Of a stretch of 64,000 bases of DNA, positions 35,175-47,318 are shown piece after piece. This stretch comes from Streptoalloteichus tenebrarius (GTDB lineage Bacteria > Actinomycetota > Actinomycetes > Mycobacteriales > Pseudonocardiaceae): positions 1-64,000 of the forward strand of contig NZ_JAMTCP010000009.1 in the NCBI RefSeq assembly GCF_024171885.1, written 5' to 3'. The notes under the pieces are model-generated. The model did no database searches. It was given only the letters and a program-made list of their open reading frames with translations, and was not told where the DNA came from. Made by a program: the position numbers and the translations under genes. Every line of letters begins with the position of its first letter. The stretch's first letter is position 1.

Positions 35175-36472
35175 CCCGCGCCCCGATCCGCACCGGCCGC
35201 GGCCGACTCCCTCCGCCCCGCGGCAGCCGCCGCGCGACCGCCCCAGACCACCGGCAGTCGGACCGGGGTCCGCGCCTGCATGCCGCGCAACCACTCCACC
35301 TCGTCCGGGGGCACCGCCAACGCGAGGTCGGGGAACCTCCCCAGCACCATCGTCAGGGCGACCTCCATCTGCACCCTGACCAGGGAGGCCCCCAGGCAGT
35401 GGTGCAGCCCGACCCCGAAGGCCAGGTGCTGGTTCGGTCGTCGGGCGAGGTCGAGCCGGTCCGGGTCGGGGAACGCCTCGGCGTCGCGGTTGGCGGACGG
35501 GATGGCCGGCAGCACCGCATCCCCCGCCCTGACCAGGGTCCCGCCCACCAGGACGTCCTCCGTCGCGTAGCGCGCGAAGCTGACATGCGCGATCAACGGC
35601 ACGTACCGCAGCAACTCCTCCACCGCGCTCGGCATCAGCTCGGGACGCGACCGCAACAACTCCGCCTGCTCCGGCTGGCACAGCAACACGTACAGCGAGG
35701 ACGCGAGCTGGGCGGCGGTGGTGTGGTAGCCGGCGAGCAGGAGCACGTTGGCCAGGTCCACCAGCTCCTGTTCGGAACAGCTCCGGTCCCGGTCCCTGGC
35801 GCGGACGAGCCCGCCGAGGAGGTCGTCGGCCGGCTCCGCGCGCCGGCGGGCGACCAACTCGGCGATGTAGTCGTACATCGCCTCGATCCGGGCGGCCACG
35901 TCGTCGGCCGGCAGGGCGGTGATGCTGAAGAAACCCTCCAGCCAGTGCCGGAACCGGGTCCGGTCCTCGTACGGGACGCCCAGCAGCTCGCAGATCACCA
36001 GGCCGGACAACGGGGTGACGAACGACGTGACGAGGTCGGAGGGGGAACCCCGGGCCACCATGTCGTCGGTCAGCCGCCGGACCAGGTCGGTGACGCGGGG
36101 CCGCAGGTGCTCCACGCCCCGACGGGAGAAGGCGTTGGCCACCAGCTTGCGCAGCCGGGTGTGGTCGGGCGGGTCGACCCCCATGACGCTGGTCCTGATC
36201 GCCAGCGGCGTCAGCCGGGCCTCGTCGTGCCGGCTCGCGGCGGCCCGACTGAACCGGGGGTCGGTCAACACGGTCCGCACGTCCTCGTACCGGGTGGCCA
36301 GCCAGGCGTCGTCGCCGTAGGGGACGCGGACCCGGAGCAGCGTCCCCCGCTCCCGCAGCTCCGCGTACCGGGGATGCAGGTCGAGCCGCACGGCCTCGGC
36401 GAACGGGTACGGGACCGGCGTCGGCGCCTCGGTCGTCGCCTCGGTCATCGCCTCGGTCGTCGCCTCGGTCAT
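35171..36472 (-). CDS. Cytochrome P450
   Basis: 433 residues. I-helix LLAGYHTTAAQLASSLYVLL (the usual AGHDTT has become AGYHTT), ExxR in [14 protein letters not shown]-like region FPDPDRLDLARR, heme ligand FGVGLHHCLGASLVR. ATG 36472 overlaps the stop of the preceding P450 (ATGA). The N-terminus [17 protein letters not shown] is a short duplication. An about 150-bp stretch around 35500-35670 is nearly identical to the neighbour P450 at 36750-36920, so the two arose by duplication with later gene conversion. Confidence 0.93.
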   Translation of the reverse strand: MTEATTEAMTEATTEAPTPVPYPFAEAVRLDLHPRYAELRERGTLLRVRVPYGDDAWLATRYEDVRTVLTDPRFSRAAASRHDEARLTPLAIRTSVMGVDPPDHTRLRKLVANAFSRRGVEHLRPRVTDLVRRLTDDMVARGSPSDLVTSFVTPLSGLVICELLGVPYEDRTRFRHWLEGFFSITALPADDVAARIEAMYDYIAELVARRRAEPADDLLGGLVRARDRDRSCSEQELVDLANVLLLAGYHTTAAQLASSLYVLLCQPEQAELLRSRPELMPSAVEELLRYVPLIAHVSFARYATEDVLVGGTLVRAGDAVLPAIPSANRDAEAFPDPDRLDLARRPNQHLAFGVGLHHCLGASLVRVQMEVALTMVLGRFPDLALAVPPDEVEWLRGMQARTPVRLPVVWGGRAAAAAGRRESAAAGADRGAG

Positions 36473-37713
36473 CGCCCCGCCCTCCTCGCGCCCCAGGTCA
36501 CCGGCAGGGACTCCACGGTCCTGGCCTGGATGCCGGTGGCCCACGGCACCTCCGCCGCCGGCACGGCCAGCCTGAGGTCCGGCAGCCGGGCGAGCAGCTT
36601 CGGCAACACCACCCGCATCTGCATCCGGACCAGCGCCGCCCCCAGACAGCGGTGCGGTCCGAACCCGAACCCGAGATGGGGGTTGGACGCGCGACGGAAG
36701 TCGAGCCGGTCCGGGTGGGGGAAGACGGCCTCGTCCCGGTTCGCGGAGGGAATGGCGGGCAGCACCGCATCCCCTTCCCTGACCAGGGTCCCGCCCACCA
36801 GGACGTCCTCCGTCGCGTAGCGCGCGAAGCTGACGTGCGCGATCAACGGCACGTACCGCAGCAACTCCTCCACCGCGCCCGACGCCAACTCGGGACGCGA
36901 CCGCAACAAGTCCGCCTGCTCCGGATGCGTCAGCAGGACGTAGGCCGAGGCGGACATCTGGAACGCGGTCGTGTCATGCCCCGCGATGAGCAGGATGCTG
37001 ACCAGGCCGACCAGCTCCTCCTCGGTGCACCGGCGTTCCTCGTCGCAGGCCCGCACCAGGGCGGTCACCAGATCGTCCCTCGGGTCGTGACGCCGCCGCT
37101 CCACCAGCTCCGCGAGGTACCCGCGCAGGGCCCGCATCCCGGCCGCCACCTCGTCGGCCGACATCTCCGTGGTGGTGAAGTGCGCGCGCAGCCAGGTCTG
37201 GAACTTCTCCCTGTCCTCGAAGGGGATCCCGAGCAACGCGCAGACGACCCTCCCGGCCAGCGGCACGCAGAACGCGTTCGCCAGATCCGCAGGCGGCCCC
37301 TGCTCGACCATCTCGTCCAGCAACCGGTCGGCGAGCGCGTGCACCCACGGACGCAGGTTCTCGACCCGGCGCATGGTGAAGGCGTGGCTGACGACGGTGC
37401 GCAGCCGCGTGTGGTCCGGGGGATCCAGCCCCATCACGCTGGTCCGCAGCGGCAACGGCGTCAGCCGCGGCTCGTCGTGGTCCGCCGAGGCCGCCCTGCT
37501 GAACCTCGGGTCGGCGAGGACGGCCCTGACGTCCTCGTGCCGGGTGGCCAGCCACGCGTCGTGCCCGTACGGCACGCTCACCCTGAGCAGGGACGGCCGC
37601 TCCCGCAGCGCGGCGTAGGCCGGGTCGACGTCGAGTCCGATCACGGGGCTGAACGGGAACGGCACGGGCTCCTCGGCCGCCACTCCCCCGGCGGTCCGCG
37701 ACGGTTCGCTCAT
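36469..37713 (-). CDS. Cytochrome P450
   Basis: 414 residues. Canonical I-helix [20 protein letters not shown], ExxR in [26 protein letters not shown], heme Cys in [18 protein letters not shown] 37713 overlaps the NRPS stop, so NRPS, both P450s and the prenyltransferase form a chain of four-base overlaps and should be made together. Active-site regions differ from its downstream paralogue while the K-helix/strand region is almost identical. Substrate not readable. Confidence 0.94.
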   Translation of the reverse strand: MSEPSRTAGGVAAEEPVPFPFSPVIGLDVDPAYAALRERPSLLRVSVPYGHDAWLATRHEDVRAVLADPRFSRAASADHDEPRLTPLPLRTSVMGLDPPDHTRLRTVVSHAFTMRRVENLRPWVHALADRLLDEMVEQGPPADLANAFCVPLAGRVVCALLGIPFEDREKFQTWLRAHFTTTEMSADEVAAGMRALRGYLAELVERRRHDPRDDLVTALVRACDEERRCTEEELVGLVSILLIAGHDTTAFQMSASAYVLLTHPEQADLLRSRPELASGAVEELLRYVPLIAHVSFARYATEDVLVGGTLVREGDAVLPAIPSANRDEAVFPHPDRLDFRRASNPHLGFGFGPHRCLGAALVRMQMRVVLPKLLARLPDLRLAVPAAEVPWATGIQARTVESLPVTWGARRAGR

Positions 37714-40700
37714 CCTGACCCTCTCCCTCGTGCGTCGGTCCGCTCCCCCGTCCCGCCGGACGCCACGTCGGCGGCCGGGCGGGTCGGCGGCTCGGGGAAG
37801 AACCCGCTGGCGACGAACCAGTGCAGGCACCGGCGGACGAAGCCGGCGTCGGGGTCGGCGAGGACGACCGACGAGCCGGCCAGGCCGCCGTCGGTGTTCG
37901 CCCGGTCGAAGCGCAGGCGGGACAGCCCGACCAGTTGGGGCAGCGCCTCGCCGAGCAGGAGGCCCACGCCCAGCTCCTCGCCGCCCGGCTCGTCGGCGCG
38001 CTCCTCCAGCAGGCGCACCCACCGGTGGTAGGGCAGCGGGTCCAGCGCGTACCCGAGCCCGCGCAGCTCGTCCAGGACCGTGGCGAACGCCAGCGGCGTG
38101 CGGCAGGTCAGGTGGTGCGCCCTGCCGAACGAGGAGGGCGAGCGCGCGAGGTGCACGACGGCCCGCGCGACGTGGTCCACCGGCACGAGGTCGACCACGG
38201 GCGCGTCGCCGTGCGGGAGCTCCGGCGCCGCGCGCAGGAGCAGCATCGCGCGGACGAGCTGCCAGAAGGCGTCGTCGGGTCCGCCGGCGCCGGTGCGGCT
38301 GTGGCCGCCCACGCGGCCCGGCCGGTGGACCGTCACCGGGACGCCACGCGCCGACGCCGCCCACACGTGCCGCTCGGCCATCCACTTGCTGGTCACGTAC
38401 CCGTTGGGCAGCAGGGAGCGCGGCGGCACGTGGTCGTCCTCGCGCACGACCTCCCCCCGCGCGTCGATCGCGACGACCACCGCGGCGGTCGAGACGTGGT
38501 GCACGGGTGTGACCCGGCGGCGGGTGGCGAGGCGCAGGACCTCCCGCGTTCCCAGCACGTTCGCGGCCCGCAGGCGGGAGTACGGCTCGACGCCGTTGAC
38601 CAGCGCGCCGTTGTGGTAGATCGCGTCCAGCTCGCCGGCCAGCTCGTCGAACACCGGTTGCGGGAGGCCGAGCCGGGGCTCGGTGAGATCGCCGACCACG
38701 GGGATGATCCGCGCCGTCAACGCCGACGCCGACACCGGCACCGACGCCGACACCGACGCCGAGACCGAGGCCGGGTCGGCGAGGCCGAAGCGCGCGAGCG
38801 CCAGCGCCAGGCGGGCGGAGGCCTCGGCCTCGTCGGCCGCGCGGACCAGGCAGAGGACCTCGGCGGAGGTGCTGTCGAGCAGCTCGCGGAGCAGGTAGGC
38901 CCCGAGGAACCCGGTCGCGCCGGTCAGCAGCACGCGCCGGGGGTGGCGGTTGCGGTCGAGGTCGGCGGGAAGGCCGCGGTCCGGGGTGATGTCGGGCGGG
39001 AGGGGCGGCTCGGCCGCGAGATCGGCCACGGGGGCTGGGTCGGCCACGGAGGCGGGAGCACCGGGCGGGGCCTGCCCGTCGGGCGGAGCCTGCCCGTCGA
39101 GTGGGGCCTGCCCGTCGGGTGGGGGCGCGTCGGGCACGATCCGCTCCCGGGCGTCGACCCCCGGCCTCCCCGCCCGCACGGCGTCCACGGCCGCGACCAG
39201 CTCGGCGACGGTGGGCCGCTCGAAGACCGTGCGCACCGGCAGTCGGACGCCGAGCTGGCGGTGGATCCGGCCGACGAGCCGGATCGCCAGCAGCGAGTGG
39301 CCGCCGAGGTCGAAGAAGTTGTCGTCGACGGCGACCGAGGGGCGTCCCAGCAGCTCGGCGAGGACGGCGCACAGGATGCGTTCGGCGGGGGTGCGGGGCG
39401 CGCGGCCGACCGCGGCGCGCTCGATGTCTACAGTGGACAGTCTATCGCGGTCGATCTTCCCGTTGGCGGTCACTGGGAACTCGTCCATCACGACCACCGC
39501 CGACGGCACGAGGTAGTCCGGCAGCGCCGCGGCGACGTGCTCGCGGAGGGTGGCCCCGTCAACGACCCGACCAGCCCGGTCGGCGCGCGTCACGTAGGCC
39601 ACGAGGTGGCGCTCGCCGGAGGGCGCCTCGCGGGCCAGCACGAGGGCCTGGGCGACGGCCGGGTGCCCGGTGAGGACGGCCTCGATCTCCGCCGGCTCCA
39701 CCCGGAAACCCCTGATCTTGATCTGGGCGTCCGCCCGGCCGACGAACTCCAGCTCCCCGTCCCCGCGCCAGCGCGCGAGGTCGCCCGTGCGGTACATCCG
39801 GTCCCCCGGCCGGCCGAAGGGACAGGCGACGAACCGCGCGGCGGTGGGGCTCGGCTGGTGGAGGTAGCCCCTGGCCAGACACGGACCCGCCACGTACAGC
39901 TCGCCCACCACCCCCGGCGGCGCCGGCCGCAGGTGGGCGTCCAGCACGTACGCCCTGGCGTTCACCGTGGGCCGGCCGATCGGCGGCACCGGGTCGTCGG
40001 ACAACGGCCGGCTGAGCGTGGCGCACACCGTGGTCTCGGTCGGCCCGTACCCGTTGAGCACCCGGTGCCGCGCCGCCCACCGGCGCGTCGTGCCCGGCGA
40101 CGGCGGTTCCCCCGAGACGATCAGCCAACGCCCGTCCGGCAGGTCCTCGGGGGCCATCACGCCGAGGACGGCCGGGGGCAGGGTGGCGTGGGTGATCCCC
40201 TGCTCTGCGACCAGCTCCGCCAGCGGCGGACCGGGGACCAGGCGGGTCGCCGGGGCGGTCACCAGGGTCGCGCCGGTCAGCAGGGCCCCGCACAGCTCCC
40301 AGACCGTGCCGTCGAAACTGGGCGAGGCGAACAACAGCACGCGGCTGTCCGAGGTGAGGCCGAACCGCTCCACCTGGACGGCGGCCACGGCGGCCAGGCC
40401 GGCGTGGGTGACCACGACACCCTTGGGTCGCCCTGTCGACCCGGAGGTGTAGATGACGTAGGCGGGGCTGGCCGGCCTCAGCGGGGCGAGTCTGTCCGCA
40501 TCGGACAGATCACCGTCCACACAGGACTCGATGCTGGCGCGCGTCGCGGGGTCGTCGAGGACGACCCACCGCGTCTCCGACCCGTCTCCCCCGGCGGCGC
40601 GCCGTCGCGGCATCCTGGCCAGGGCCGACCGGGTGGTGACGCCGAGCGCGACCCGCGCGTCCTCCGCGATCAGGGCGAGCCGGGCCGACGGCGAGTCGGG

Positions 40701-43700
40701 GTCCAGCGGCACGTACGCCCCGCCCGCCGCGAGCACCGCCAGGACGGCCTCCACCAGCTCGCGGGACCTCGGCAGCGCGACCGCGACACGACGTTCCGGT
40801 CCGACCCCGAGCCGCACCAGGTGGCGGGCGAGCTGGTTCACCCGCCGGCTCAGGTCGCCGTAGGACAGTTCAACGGTCCCGGCCCCGGTCCCGGTCCCAG
40901 TCCCGCTCCCGGTCCCAATTCCGGTCCCGCTCCCGGTTCCTGCTCCCGTTCCGGTTCCGGTTTCGCCGTCGGTCGTCGACACCACCGCGACGGCGTCCGG
41001 GGCGCGCGCGACCGCCGCCCGGAACAGTGCGGGGAACGGGGCCTCCGGCAGTGCCCGAGCAGTGTCGTTCCAGTCGACGAGCACGCGGTGTCGCTCGTCC
41101 TCACCCAGCACGTCGAGCGCGCTGAGGCGCTGACCCGGGTCGGCGACGACCGCCCGCAGCACCCGCAGGAACCGGGCCACCAGCGTCTCGACCGTGGGGC
41201 GGTCGAACAGCTCGGCGTCGTACTCCACGAGCCCGGTGATCCCGCGCGCGGCTCCGTCCGGCGAGGGTCGTTCGGCGAGGCTGAACACCAGGTCCATCCG
41301 GCAGGTGCCAAGGTCCACCGGCTGGGTCCTGGTCAGCAGCCCCGGGAACCGGACGTCGCCGACCGGCGCGTTCTGCACCGCCAGCATGACCTGGAACAGC
41401 GGGTGGTGGGCGAGCGACCGCGCCGGCGTCAGCGCCTCCACGAGCTGGTCGAACGGCAGGTCCTGGTGCGCGTAGGCGGCCAGGTCCAGCTCGCGCACCC
41501 GCGCGAGCAGCTCGGGGAACCGGGGATCGCCCGAGGTGTCGGTGCGCAGCACGAGGTTGTTGACGAAGAAGCCGACGAGCTGTTCCGCCGCGTCGTCGGT
41601 GCGCCCGGCGATCGGGCTGCCGATCGGCAGGTCCGTGCCGGCGCCCAGCCGGGTCAGCAGGGCGGCGAGCCCGGCGTGCAGCACCATGAACAGGCTGGTC
41701 CCCGTGTGGTGGGCGAGGTCGAGCAGGCCGGTGTGCAGGTCGGGCGTGATCTCGACCGGGACCGTTCCGCCCCGGTAGGCCGACGCGGCGGGCCGGGGAC
41801 GGTCGGTGGGCAGGCGGAGCTGTTCGGGCATCCCGGCCAGCGCCTTCGTCCAGTAGGCGAGTTGTCGCGCGGCGACGCCGTCCGGGTCGATCTTGCCGTC
41901 CTCGGTCACTCCCAGCAGATCCCGTTGCCAGAGCGTGAAGTCCGCGTACTGCACGGGAAGGGGCGCCCAGTCGGGTTCCGCCCCTCGGCACCGCGCCGCG
42001 TAGGCGGCCGTGATGTCTCTCCACAATGGACTGATGGACCACCCGTCGCACGCGATGTGGTGCAGGGTCAGCAGCAGGACGTGCTCGGCGCGCTCCGGGT
42101 CGTCGCCCCGCGAGTCGGACGGCGGTCGGGCGTCATCGGCGCGCACGGCGAAGAGGGCCGCGCGAAACGGGATCTCGGTCCGCAGGTCGAACCCCCGGCG
42201 GCCCTCGTCCCGCAGGGCGCTCGCCAGGTCCGCCTCCGACACGGACCGGACCACCAGCGGGGGTCGGGCCTCGGGCAGCACCACCTGGCGCGGTCGACCG
42301 CCGTCGTCGGTGAGGACCGTGCGCAGGCTCTCGTGCCGCTCGACCACGTCCCGCAGCGCGGCGGCCAGCGCCGCACGGTCCAGCCGACCGGACAGCCGCA
42401 CGGCCAACGGGACGTTGTACGTCGCGCTGGGGCCTTCGAGGCGGTGCAGGAACCACAGTCGCCGCTGCGCGAACGACATCGGCACCGCGTCGGGACGCGC
42501 TCGGCGCGTCAGGGGCGGCCGGAGCCGGCCGTGGGCGAGCCGGTCGACGAGGGCGGCGACGGTCGGCGCCTCGAACACCGCGCGGACGGGCAGCTCGGCC
42601 CCGAGGGCGGTGCGGACCCGGCTGACCAGCCGGGTGGCGGCCAGCGAGTGCCCGCCCATGTCCACGAAGCTGTCGTCCACCGACACCGCCGGCACACCGA
42701 GGACCTCGGCGAACAACGCGCACAGCGTCCGCTCCACCGGGGTGCGCGGCGGGCGGCCGCCGGGCGCGAGGCCGGGGTCGGGCGCCGGCAGGGACCGCCG
42801 GTCCACCTTGCCGCTGACGGTCAGGGGCAACGAGTCGAGGACGACGATCGAGGCCGGCACCATGTGGTCGGGCAGCCGCTCCCTGAGGTGCGCGCGCAGC
42901 CGCGCCGGCAGCGCGCCCGCCCACCGAGCCGCCGTGGGGTTGTTGGTGTGCCGGGTGAACCACCGCCCCTGGCTCGCGCCGACGTCGGGCGCCGGCGTCC
43001 CGTCCACCAGCGGCCACGACGCGCCGAGAGCCGGCGACGGGGCGCGGGTGTCCGCCTCGAACAGGACGTCGACCCGGCCGTCCCCGCTGGCCGGGGTCCA
43101 CGTCGTGGCCACCCGGTACCCCAGGATCGCGCCGAGGTCGTGGAACGCCTCCGGGTCGACCGGAGTGGGGTCCTCCTCCGCGACCCGCTCCAGCCCCGCC
43201 GCGTCGACCGGCTCGCCCCGCTCCACCAGGCGCAGCGCGGCCAGCGCGGTCGTCAGCCGAGCGTTCGGCACGCCGGAGATCCACAGCCGCCGCGACCGGT
43301 GGCGGGTCAGCCGCGCGGCGAGGTCGCGCAGATCGGCCACGTCGCGGCCCCAGCACAACCGCTCGGCGTGCCAACACCGGTCGTGCTCGACCGGTGGCGG
43401 GTTCCTGCGCAGCACGACGTCGTAGCGGTACCGGCTCATCTCGTTGTGGTGCCGCCCTCGGCGCAGCCGCACGTCGACCCCGGCGACGAGCGGGTGGCGC
43501 GCCGCCAGCTCGGTGAAGAGGTCGGGGTCGACCACCAGCTCCTGGTCGGTCGCCACGCCCCTGTCGACGGCGGTCCTGAGGGCGCTCGCGGCGACGGGAC
43601 CGTCCTCTGTGGACCGTCGCAGGTGGACGTCGGTGTGGAAGCACCGGAGCAGGCGGAGGTTGCGCACGTCGCCCACGAAGACCGCGCCGCCCTCGGCCAC

Positions 43701-45851
43701 CAGGCCGAGCAGGCGGTCCAGGACGTCGACGAGGTGCTCGCCGTGCGGGAAGTACTGGACCACGGAGTTCAGCACGACGGTGTCGAAGAACCCCGTGGGC
43801 AGCCCGTCGAGGACCTCGGCGGGCTGGACCCGCAGCGTCACCCTGCCGGCCAGCTCGGCGTCGCCCTCCACCTGACGCCGCAGGTTCTCGACCGCGGCGG
43901 CCGAGAAGTCGGTTCCCCAGTAGGCCTCGCAGCGCGGCGCCAGGCGCGCCAGCAGCAGGCCGGCCCCGACGCCGACCTCCAGGACCCGGCGCGGCCGCAG
44001 CTCCCCGATCCGCTCGACCGTGACGTCCCGCCACTCCCGCATCTGCTCCGGCGGGATCGGCTCGCCGTCGTGGCTGCCGCGCCAGCCGGAGAAGTCCTCG
44101 CCGAGCGGCAGATCCCCCGACCGGGCGTACAGCTCGTCGTAGACCTCCCGCCACTCCGCCACCCGCCGGTCGGCCTCGTGCCCGGCCACCGCGCCGTCGG
44201 CGGCGGGGTCGGGCACGACGTAGCCCACCAGCCTCGGCTCCCGCCCCTGGTCCGTCCGCGACACCACCACGGCCCGCGCGACGGCGGGGTGCTCGGCCAG
44301 CGCCGCGGCCACCTCGCCGGGCTCCACCCGGAACCCGCGGATCTTGACCTGGTCGTCGGCGCGGCCGACGAACTCCAACGCGCCGTCGCGGCGCCGCCGC
44401 ACCAGGTCGCCGGTGCGGTACAGGCGCGCTCCGGGCGGGCCGAACGGGTCGGCGACGAACCGCTCCGCCGTGAGCGCCGGCCGGCCCAGGTAGCCCCGCG
44501 CCAGCCCCGGCCCGCCTACGTAGAGCTCCCCCACCGCGCCGACGTCCACCGATCGGAGGCCCGCGTCCAGCACCCGAACCCACGTGTCGCGGATCGGCGT
44601 CCCGATCGGGGGAATTCCCTCGCCGGTCAGGGGACCGCTCATCGTCGCGCAGACCGTGGTCTCGCTCGGGCCGTACGCGTTGACCAGCCGCCGCCCCGCC
44701 GACGTGGTCCCGCCCCTGGTCTCGGCGGCCCAGCGACGGGCCAGGTCGGGCGGGCAGGCCTCCCCCGCCACGACGACGGTGGCCCCGGCCAGGTCGCCGT
44801 CCTCGGGCGACAGTTCCGCGAGCGCGGACGGCGGCAGGGTGACGTGGGTGATCCGGTGCTCGGCGAGCGTCCTGGCGAGCGGGCGGCCCGGCAACAGCGC
44901 GTCGGCCGGGCTGAGCACGAGCGCCGCCCCGGTCAGCAGCCCCATGCAGATCTCCCAGAACGCCGCGTCCACGCTGACCGAGGCGAACTGGAGCACCCGG
45001 GCGCCCGCGCCGACGCCGAGCCGCTCGCGCTGGGTGGCCACCAGCGCGGCCACCCCGGTGTGGCTGACGACCACGCCCTTGGGCCGGCCCGTCGAGCCGG
45101 AGGTGTAGACGACGTAGGCGGGATGGGCGGGCCGCAGGGGGCCCCGCCGCTCACGGTCGGACAGGTCGGTGTCCGGGAAACGGTCCGGTCTCCCGGGGGC
45201 CGCCGGGTCGTCGAGGACCTGACAGGCCACCCCGGAGCCGGCCACGGCGGCGGCGGTCCGTTCCGTGGCCAGGACGCACAGCGGTGCGGCGTCGGCGAGC
45301 AGCCGCTCACGCCGACCGGCGGGGAGGCCAGGGTCGAGGGGCAGCACGGCCGCGCCCGCCTTGAGCACGGCCAGGAACGCGACCACCAGCTCCGCCGACC
45401 GGGGCAGGGCGAGGCCCACGACGCGCTCCGGCCGCACCCCCTCGGCGACGAGCCGGTGCGCCAGCCGGTTGGCCCGGGCGTTCAGTTCCACATAGGACAG
45501 TGAGCGCCCCGCGAGCGCCAGCGCCGTCGCGCCCGGCGTCCGTCGCACCTGTTCCTCGAACAGGGCGGGGACCGTCGCCGGCGGCGTCGCGGTCACCAGG
45601 CCCGACCCCGTGCCCCGCCCGGCGACCGGCCCCGCGACCGGCGGGGCGACGGACACAGTGGACATCACCTGCGGCATCACGTCGGACACCGCGTCAGGCG
45701 CCAGGTCGGGCGCCAGGTCGGACGCCGCGCCGCACGCCGTGCTCGTCGCCGCGGTGTCCACGTCGGACCCCGCCGTCACGGTGCCCGCGTCGGTCGGCGT
45801 CGCCGCGGTGTCCGCGTCGGGAGGCAACGCCTCACCCTCGACCAGCCGCAT
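37710..45851 (-). CDS. Dimodular NRPS, A-nMT-T-C-A-T-R
   Basis: 2713 residues. A1 core at about 95-515 with [11 protein letters not shown] (about 250); an N-methyltransferase domain inserted before A10 (SAM motif [15 protein letters not shown] about 622); T1 [12 protein letters not shown] (about 1063); C domain with HHIACDG (about 1270); A2 ([11 protein letters not shown] about 1803); T2 [12 protein letters not shown] (about 2182); terminal thioester reductase with [12 protein letters not shown] (about 2310) and NGYVTSKWM. My reading of the ten specificity residues gives DAWTVAAVCK for A1, close to the phenylalanine code, and DGWTISGVCK for A2, not recognised. No initiation C domain or thioesterase: the first residue is N-methylated and the dipeptide leaves as an aldehyde. 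The linkers carry GT, DGQAP and SVSA repeats. No mbtH-like gene is seen nearby. Confidence 0.95.
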   Translation of the reverse strand: MRLVEGEALPPDADTAATPTDAGTVTAGSDVDTAATSTACGAASDLAPDLAPDAVSDVMPQVMSTVSVAPPVAGPVAGRGTGSGLVTATPPATVPALFEEQVRRTPGATALALAGRSLSYVELNARANRLAHRLVAEGVRPERVVGLALPRSAELVVAFLAVLKAGAAVLPLDPGLPAGRRERLLADAAPLCVLATERTAAAVAGSGVACQVLDDPAAPGRPDRFPDTDLSDRERRGPLRPAHPAYVVYTSGSTGRPKGVVVSHTGVAALVATQRERLGVGAGARVLQFASVSVDAAFWEICMGLLTGAALVLSPADALLPGRPLARTLAEHRITHVTLPPSALAELSPEDGDLAGATVVVAGEACPPDLARRWAAETRGGTTSAGRRLVNAYGPSETTVCATMSGPLTGEGIPPIGTPIRDTWVRVLDAGLRSVDVGAVGELYVGGPGLARGYLGRPALTAERFVADPFGPPGARLYRTGDLVRRRRDGALEFVGRADDQVKIRGFRVEPGEVAAALAEHPAVARAVVVSRTDQGREPRLVGYVVPDPAADGAVAGHEADRRVAEWREVYDELYARSGDLPLGEDFSGWRGSHDGEPIPPEQMREWRDVTVERIGELRPRRVLEVGVGAGLLLARLAPRCEAYWGTDFSAAAVENLRRQVEGDAELAGRVTLRVQPAEVLDGLPTGFFDTVVLNSVVQYFPHGEHLVDVLDRLLGLVAEGGAVFVGDVRNLRLLRCFHTDVHLRRSTEDGPVAASALRTAVDRGVATDQELVVDPDLFTELAARHPLVAGVDVRLRRGRHHNEMSRYRYDVVLRRNPPPVEHDRCWHAERLCWGRDVADLRDLAARLTRHRSRRLWISGVPNARLTTALAALRLVERGEPVDAAGLERVAEEDPTPVDPEAFHDLGAILGYRVATTWTPASGDGRVDVLFEADTRAPSPALGASWPLVDGTPAPDVGASQGRWFTRHTNNPTAARWAGALPARLRAHLRERLPDHMVPASIVVLDSLPLTVSGKVDRRSLPAPDPGLAPGGRPPRTPVERTLCALFAEVLGVPAVSVDDSFVDMGGHSLAATRLVSRVRTALGAELPVRAVFEAPTVAALVDRLAHGRLRPPLTRRARPDAVPMSFAQRRLWFLHRLEGPSATYNVPLAVRLSGRLDRAALAAALRDVVERHESLRTVLTDDGGRPRQVVLPEARPPLVVRSVSEADLASALRDEGRRGFDLRTEIPFRAALFAVRADDARPPSDSRGDDPERAEHVLLLTLHHIACDGWSISPLWRDITAAYAARCRGAEPDWAPLPVQYADFTLWQRDLLGVTEDGKIDPDGVAARQLAYWTKALAGMPEQLRLPTDRPRPAASAYRGGTVPVEITPDLHTGLLDLAHHTGTSLFMVLHAGLAALLTRLGAGTDLPIGSPIAGRTDDAAEQLVGFFVNNLVLRTDTSGDPRFPELLARVRELDLAAYAHQDLPFDQLVEALTPARSLAHHPLFQVMLAVQNAPVGDVRFPGLLTRTQPVDLGTCRMDLVFSLAERPSPDGAARGITGLVEYDAELFDRPTVETLVARFLRVLRAVVADPGQRLSALDVLGEDERHRVLVDWNDTARALPEAPFPALFRAAVARAPDAVAVVSTTDGETGTGTGAGTGSGTGIGTGSGTGTGTGAGTVELSYGDLSRRVNQLARHLVRLGVGPERRVAVALPRSRELVEAVLAVLAAGGAYVPLDPDSPSARLALIAEDARVALGVTTRSALARMPRRRAAGGDGSETRWVVLDDPATRASIESCVDGDLSDADRLAPLRPASPAYVIYTSGSTGRPKGVVVTHAGLAAVAAVQVERFGLTSDSRVLLFASPSFDGTVWELCGALLTGATLVTAPATRLVPGPPLAELVAEQGITHATLPPAVLGVMAPEDLPDGRWLIVSGEPPSPGTTRRWAARHRVLNGYGPTETTVCATLSRPLSDDPVPPIGRPTVNARAYVLDAHLRPAPPGVVGELYVAGPCLARGYLHQPSPTAARFVACPFGRPGDRMYRTGDLARWRGDGELEFVGRADAQIKIRGFRVEPAEIEAVLTGHPAVAQALVLAREAPSGERHLVAYVTRADRAGRVVDGATLREHVAAALPDYLVPSAVVVMDEFPVTANGKIDRDRLSTVDIERAAVGRAPRTPAERILCAVLAELLGRPSVAVDDNFFDLGGHSLLAIRLVGRIHRQLGVRLPVRTVFERPTVAELVAAVDAVRAGRPGVDARERIVPDAPPPDGQAPLDGQAPPDGQAPPGAPASVADPAPVADLAAEPPLPPDITPDRGLPADLDRNRHPRRVLLTGATGFLGAYLLRELLDSTSAEVLCLVRAADEAEASARLALALARFGLADPASVSASVSASVPVSASALTARIIPVVGDLTEPRLGLPQPVFDELAGELDAIYHNGALVNGVEPYSRLRAANVLGTREVLRLATRRRVTPVHHVSTAAVVVAIDARGEVVREDDHVPPRSLLPNGYVTSKWMAERHVWAASARGVPVTVHRPGRVGGHSRTGAGGPDDAFWQLVRAMLLLRAAPELPHGDAPVVDLVPVDHVARAVVHLARSPSSFGRAHHLTCRTPLAFATVLDELRGLGYALDPLPYHRWVRLLEERADEPGGEELGVGLLLGEALPQLVGLSRLRFDRANTDGGLAGSSVVLADPDAGFVRRCLHWFVASGFFPEPPTRPAADVASGGTGERTDARGRGSG

Positions 45852-45969
45852 CCCGGCTCACTCCCCGCTCGTCCGCGCCGGCTCAGGGCACGGAAAGCCG
45901 TGGCGGGGAACAGGATCGCGGGGAACGACTTCGCTCACGCATGGCTACCAGGGTCGCACCGCGCCAGCG

Positions 45970-45996
45970 GAAGTCCCGGGGTCCGACCGGGACTTC
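45970..45996. promoter_or_regulatory. Perfect 10-bp inverted repeat upstream of the NRPS
   Basis: GAAGTCCCGG and CCGGGACTTC flank a 7-base loop, 119 bases before the NRPS start and 75 after the nitroreductase stop. Operator of the cluster or terminator of the preceding gene. The rest of the 220-bp gap holds no gene. Confidence 0.5.
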
Positions 45997-46071
45997 ACCC
46001 CGTGTGCCGGGAACCCGTCCCGGGCCGGGTGTAGGCGGGGCGTGGGCGAACCACGGCCCGCGACAAGTCGT

Positions 46072-47127
46072 TCACCCGCTCACGCCGGCGCCACCCCTCG
46101 GCGGTCTGACCCGCCCGGCTCCGGCTTCCACCGGCCGGGACGGAACCTCGCGGAGGACCTCCCGCACCGGCCGCCGGGGCGTGAGCAGCGGGGGCAGGCT
46201 CCCCGGAGGACGGAACCCGACCCGCAGGACGAGCTGGGGGAAACCCTTGCCGTCCAGGACGTCCCGCCGCACCGACTCGCGCGTGCTCGGCACCTCCAGC
46301 GCCTGGCTCAGCGGGGACGCGGCCAAGCCGTGCAGCTCCGCGGTGAGCAGGACCGCGCTGACCGCCTCACCCGCCCGCAGGCGGGACATCCGGTCGTCGG
46401 CCGCGCTGCCCACGACCACGAGCTGCCCCAACTCCTCGGGAGTGGCCCAACGCCGGTGCATCCTCGACGGCGCGCCGAAGTCCCGCATCACCATGTCGCC
46501 GTACCGCAGGCCGGACGACGGGGTGCTCACGTCGGGGATGCCGTCGGTCGCGTGGACCCCACGCGCCGTCCACGCGGCGAGTTCCGCGCGGTAGGCGGCG
46601 TCCCTGCCCTGGATCTCCGCCGCCGCGGCGAACGCGGCGGTCAGGGCGGCGCGGCGGTCGCCGGTGACGATCCACGCCTCGCTGCCGTGTTCCCGCGCGA
46701 CGGCGGCCATCGCCGCGAGCGAGGCGGACGGGGCCGGTCGGTCGCTGTACGGGCGACGGTCGGTCGTCCTGGCCTCGATCGCGGCGAGGACGCTGGCGTC
46801 GTGCTCGCCCGGCGGGCGGCGGCCGGTGAACCGGATCGTCGCGAGGTGGTCCTCGTCGCGGCGCGACGGCAGGCGGTGGACGGCGGTGTTCCAGCCGAGG
46901 ATCGCCAACGCGGTGACCATGTGGTGCAGGGTCGCGCCGCAGCCGAGCAGCAGCTCGCGGTCACCGGGGTCGGCCGACCGCAGCGAGCGGGACCGGTCCG
47001 CGTGGAGGTGCAGGGACGTGTGGTCCGCGTGCCACAGCCATGGCTGCGTGTTGTACGCCGACGGCGCGCGGCACGCGAGTGCGACCGCGGCGTGCAGGAC
47101 GTCGCGGTCGGGTGTCGTGGTGTTCAT
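46072..47127 (-). CDS. Acg-type FMN-binding nitroreductase-like protein
   Basis: 351 residues. LACRAPSAYNTQPWLWHADH near residue 17 and HADRSRSLRSADPGDRELLL are hallmarks of the Acg family (Mycobacterium acg/Rv2032 relatives), which have a duplicated nitroreductase fold and bind FMN; later blocks ARTTDRRPYSDRP and EAVSAVLLTAELHGLAASPL fit. Some members sequester FMN and are dormancy-regulated. GGGAG precedes the ATG by 11 bases. It is divergent from nrdAB and upstream of the NRPS on the same strand; membership of the biosynthetic cluster is uncertain. Confidence 0.85.
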   Translation of the reverse strand: MNTTTPDRDVLHAAVALACRAPSAYNTQPWLWHADHTSLHLHADRSRSLRSADPGDRELLLGCGATLHHMVTALAILGWNTAVHRLPSRRDEDHLATIRFTGRRPPGEHDASVLAAIEARTTDRRPYSDRPAPSASLAAMAAVAREHGSEAWIVTGDRRAALTAAFAAAAEIQGRDAAYRAELAAWTARGVHATDGIPDVSTPSSGLRYGDMVMRDFGAPSRMHRRWATPEELGQLVVVGSAADDRMSRLRAGEAVSAVLLTAELHGLAASPLSQALEVPSTRESVRRDVLDGKGFPQLVLRVGFRPPGSLPPLLTPRRPVREVLREVPSRPVEAGAGRVRPPRGGAGVSG

Positions 47128-47318
47128 GAATGTGGTTACTCCCGATGCTTGCCCGACGAAGATCGCATCAGGGGCGCGGGCCGACCAGGGTCGAAGGTCC
47201 CGAGGCGGGTTCGGCGCGGTGGGCCGGCCGCGGCGTCGGGCGGGCCGGGCCACGGACGGACACGGACGGGACACGGGCGCCACCATCGCGAGCGGGCTCA
47301 CCCGATCGGACCACGACT

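Noticed and set aside
37821-45503. A 2560-codon open frame on the plus strand across the NRPS
   Set aside because: It is the antisense shadow of the NRPS caused by high GC; the product is Arg/Gly/Pro/His-rich without domains.
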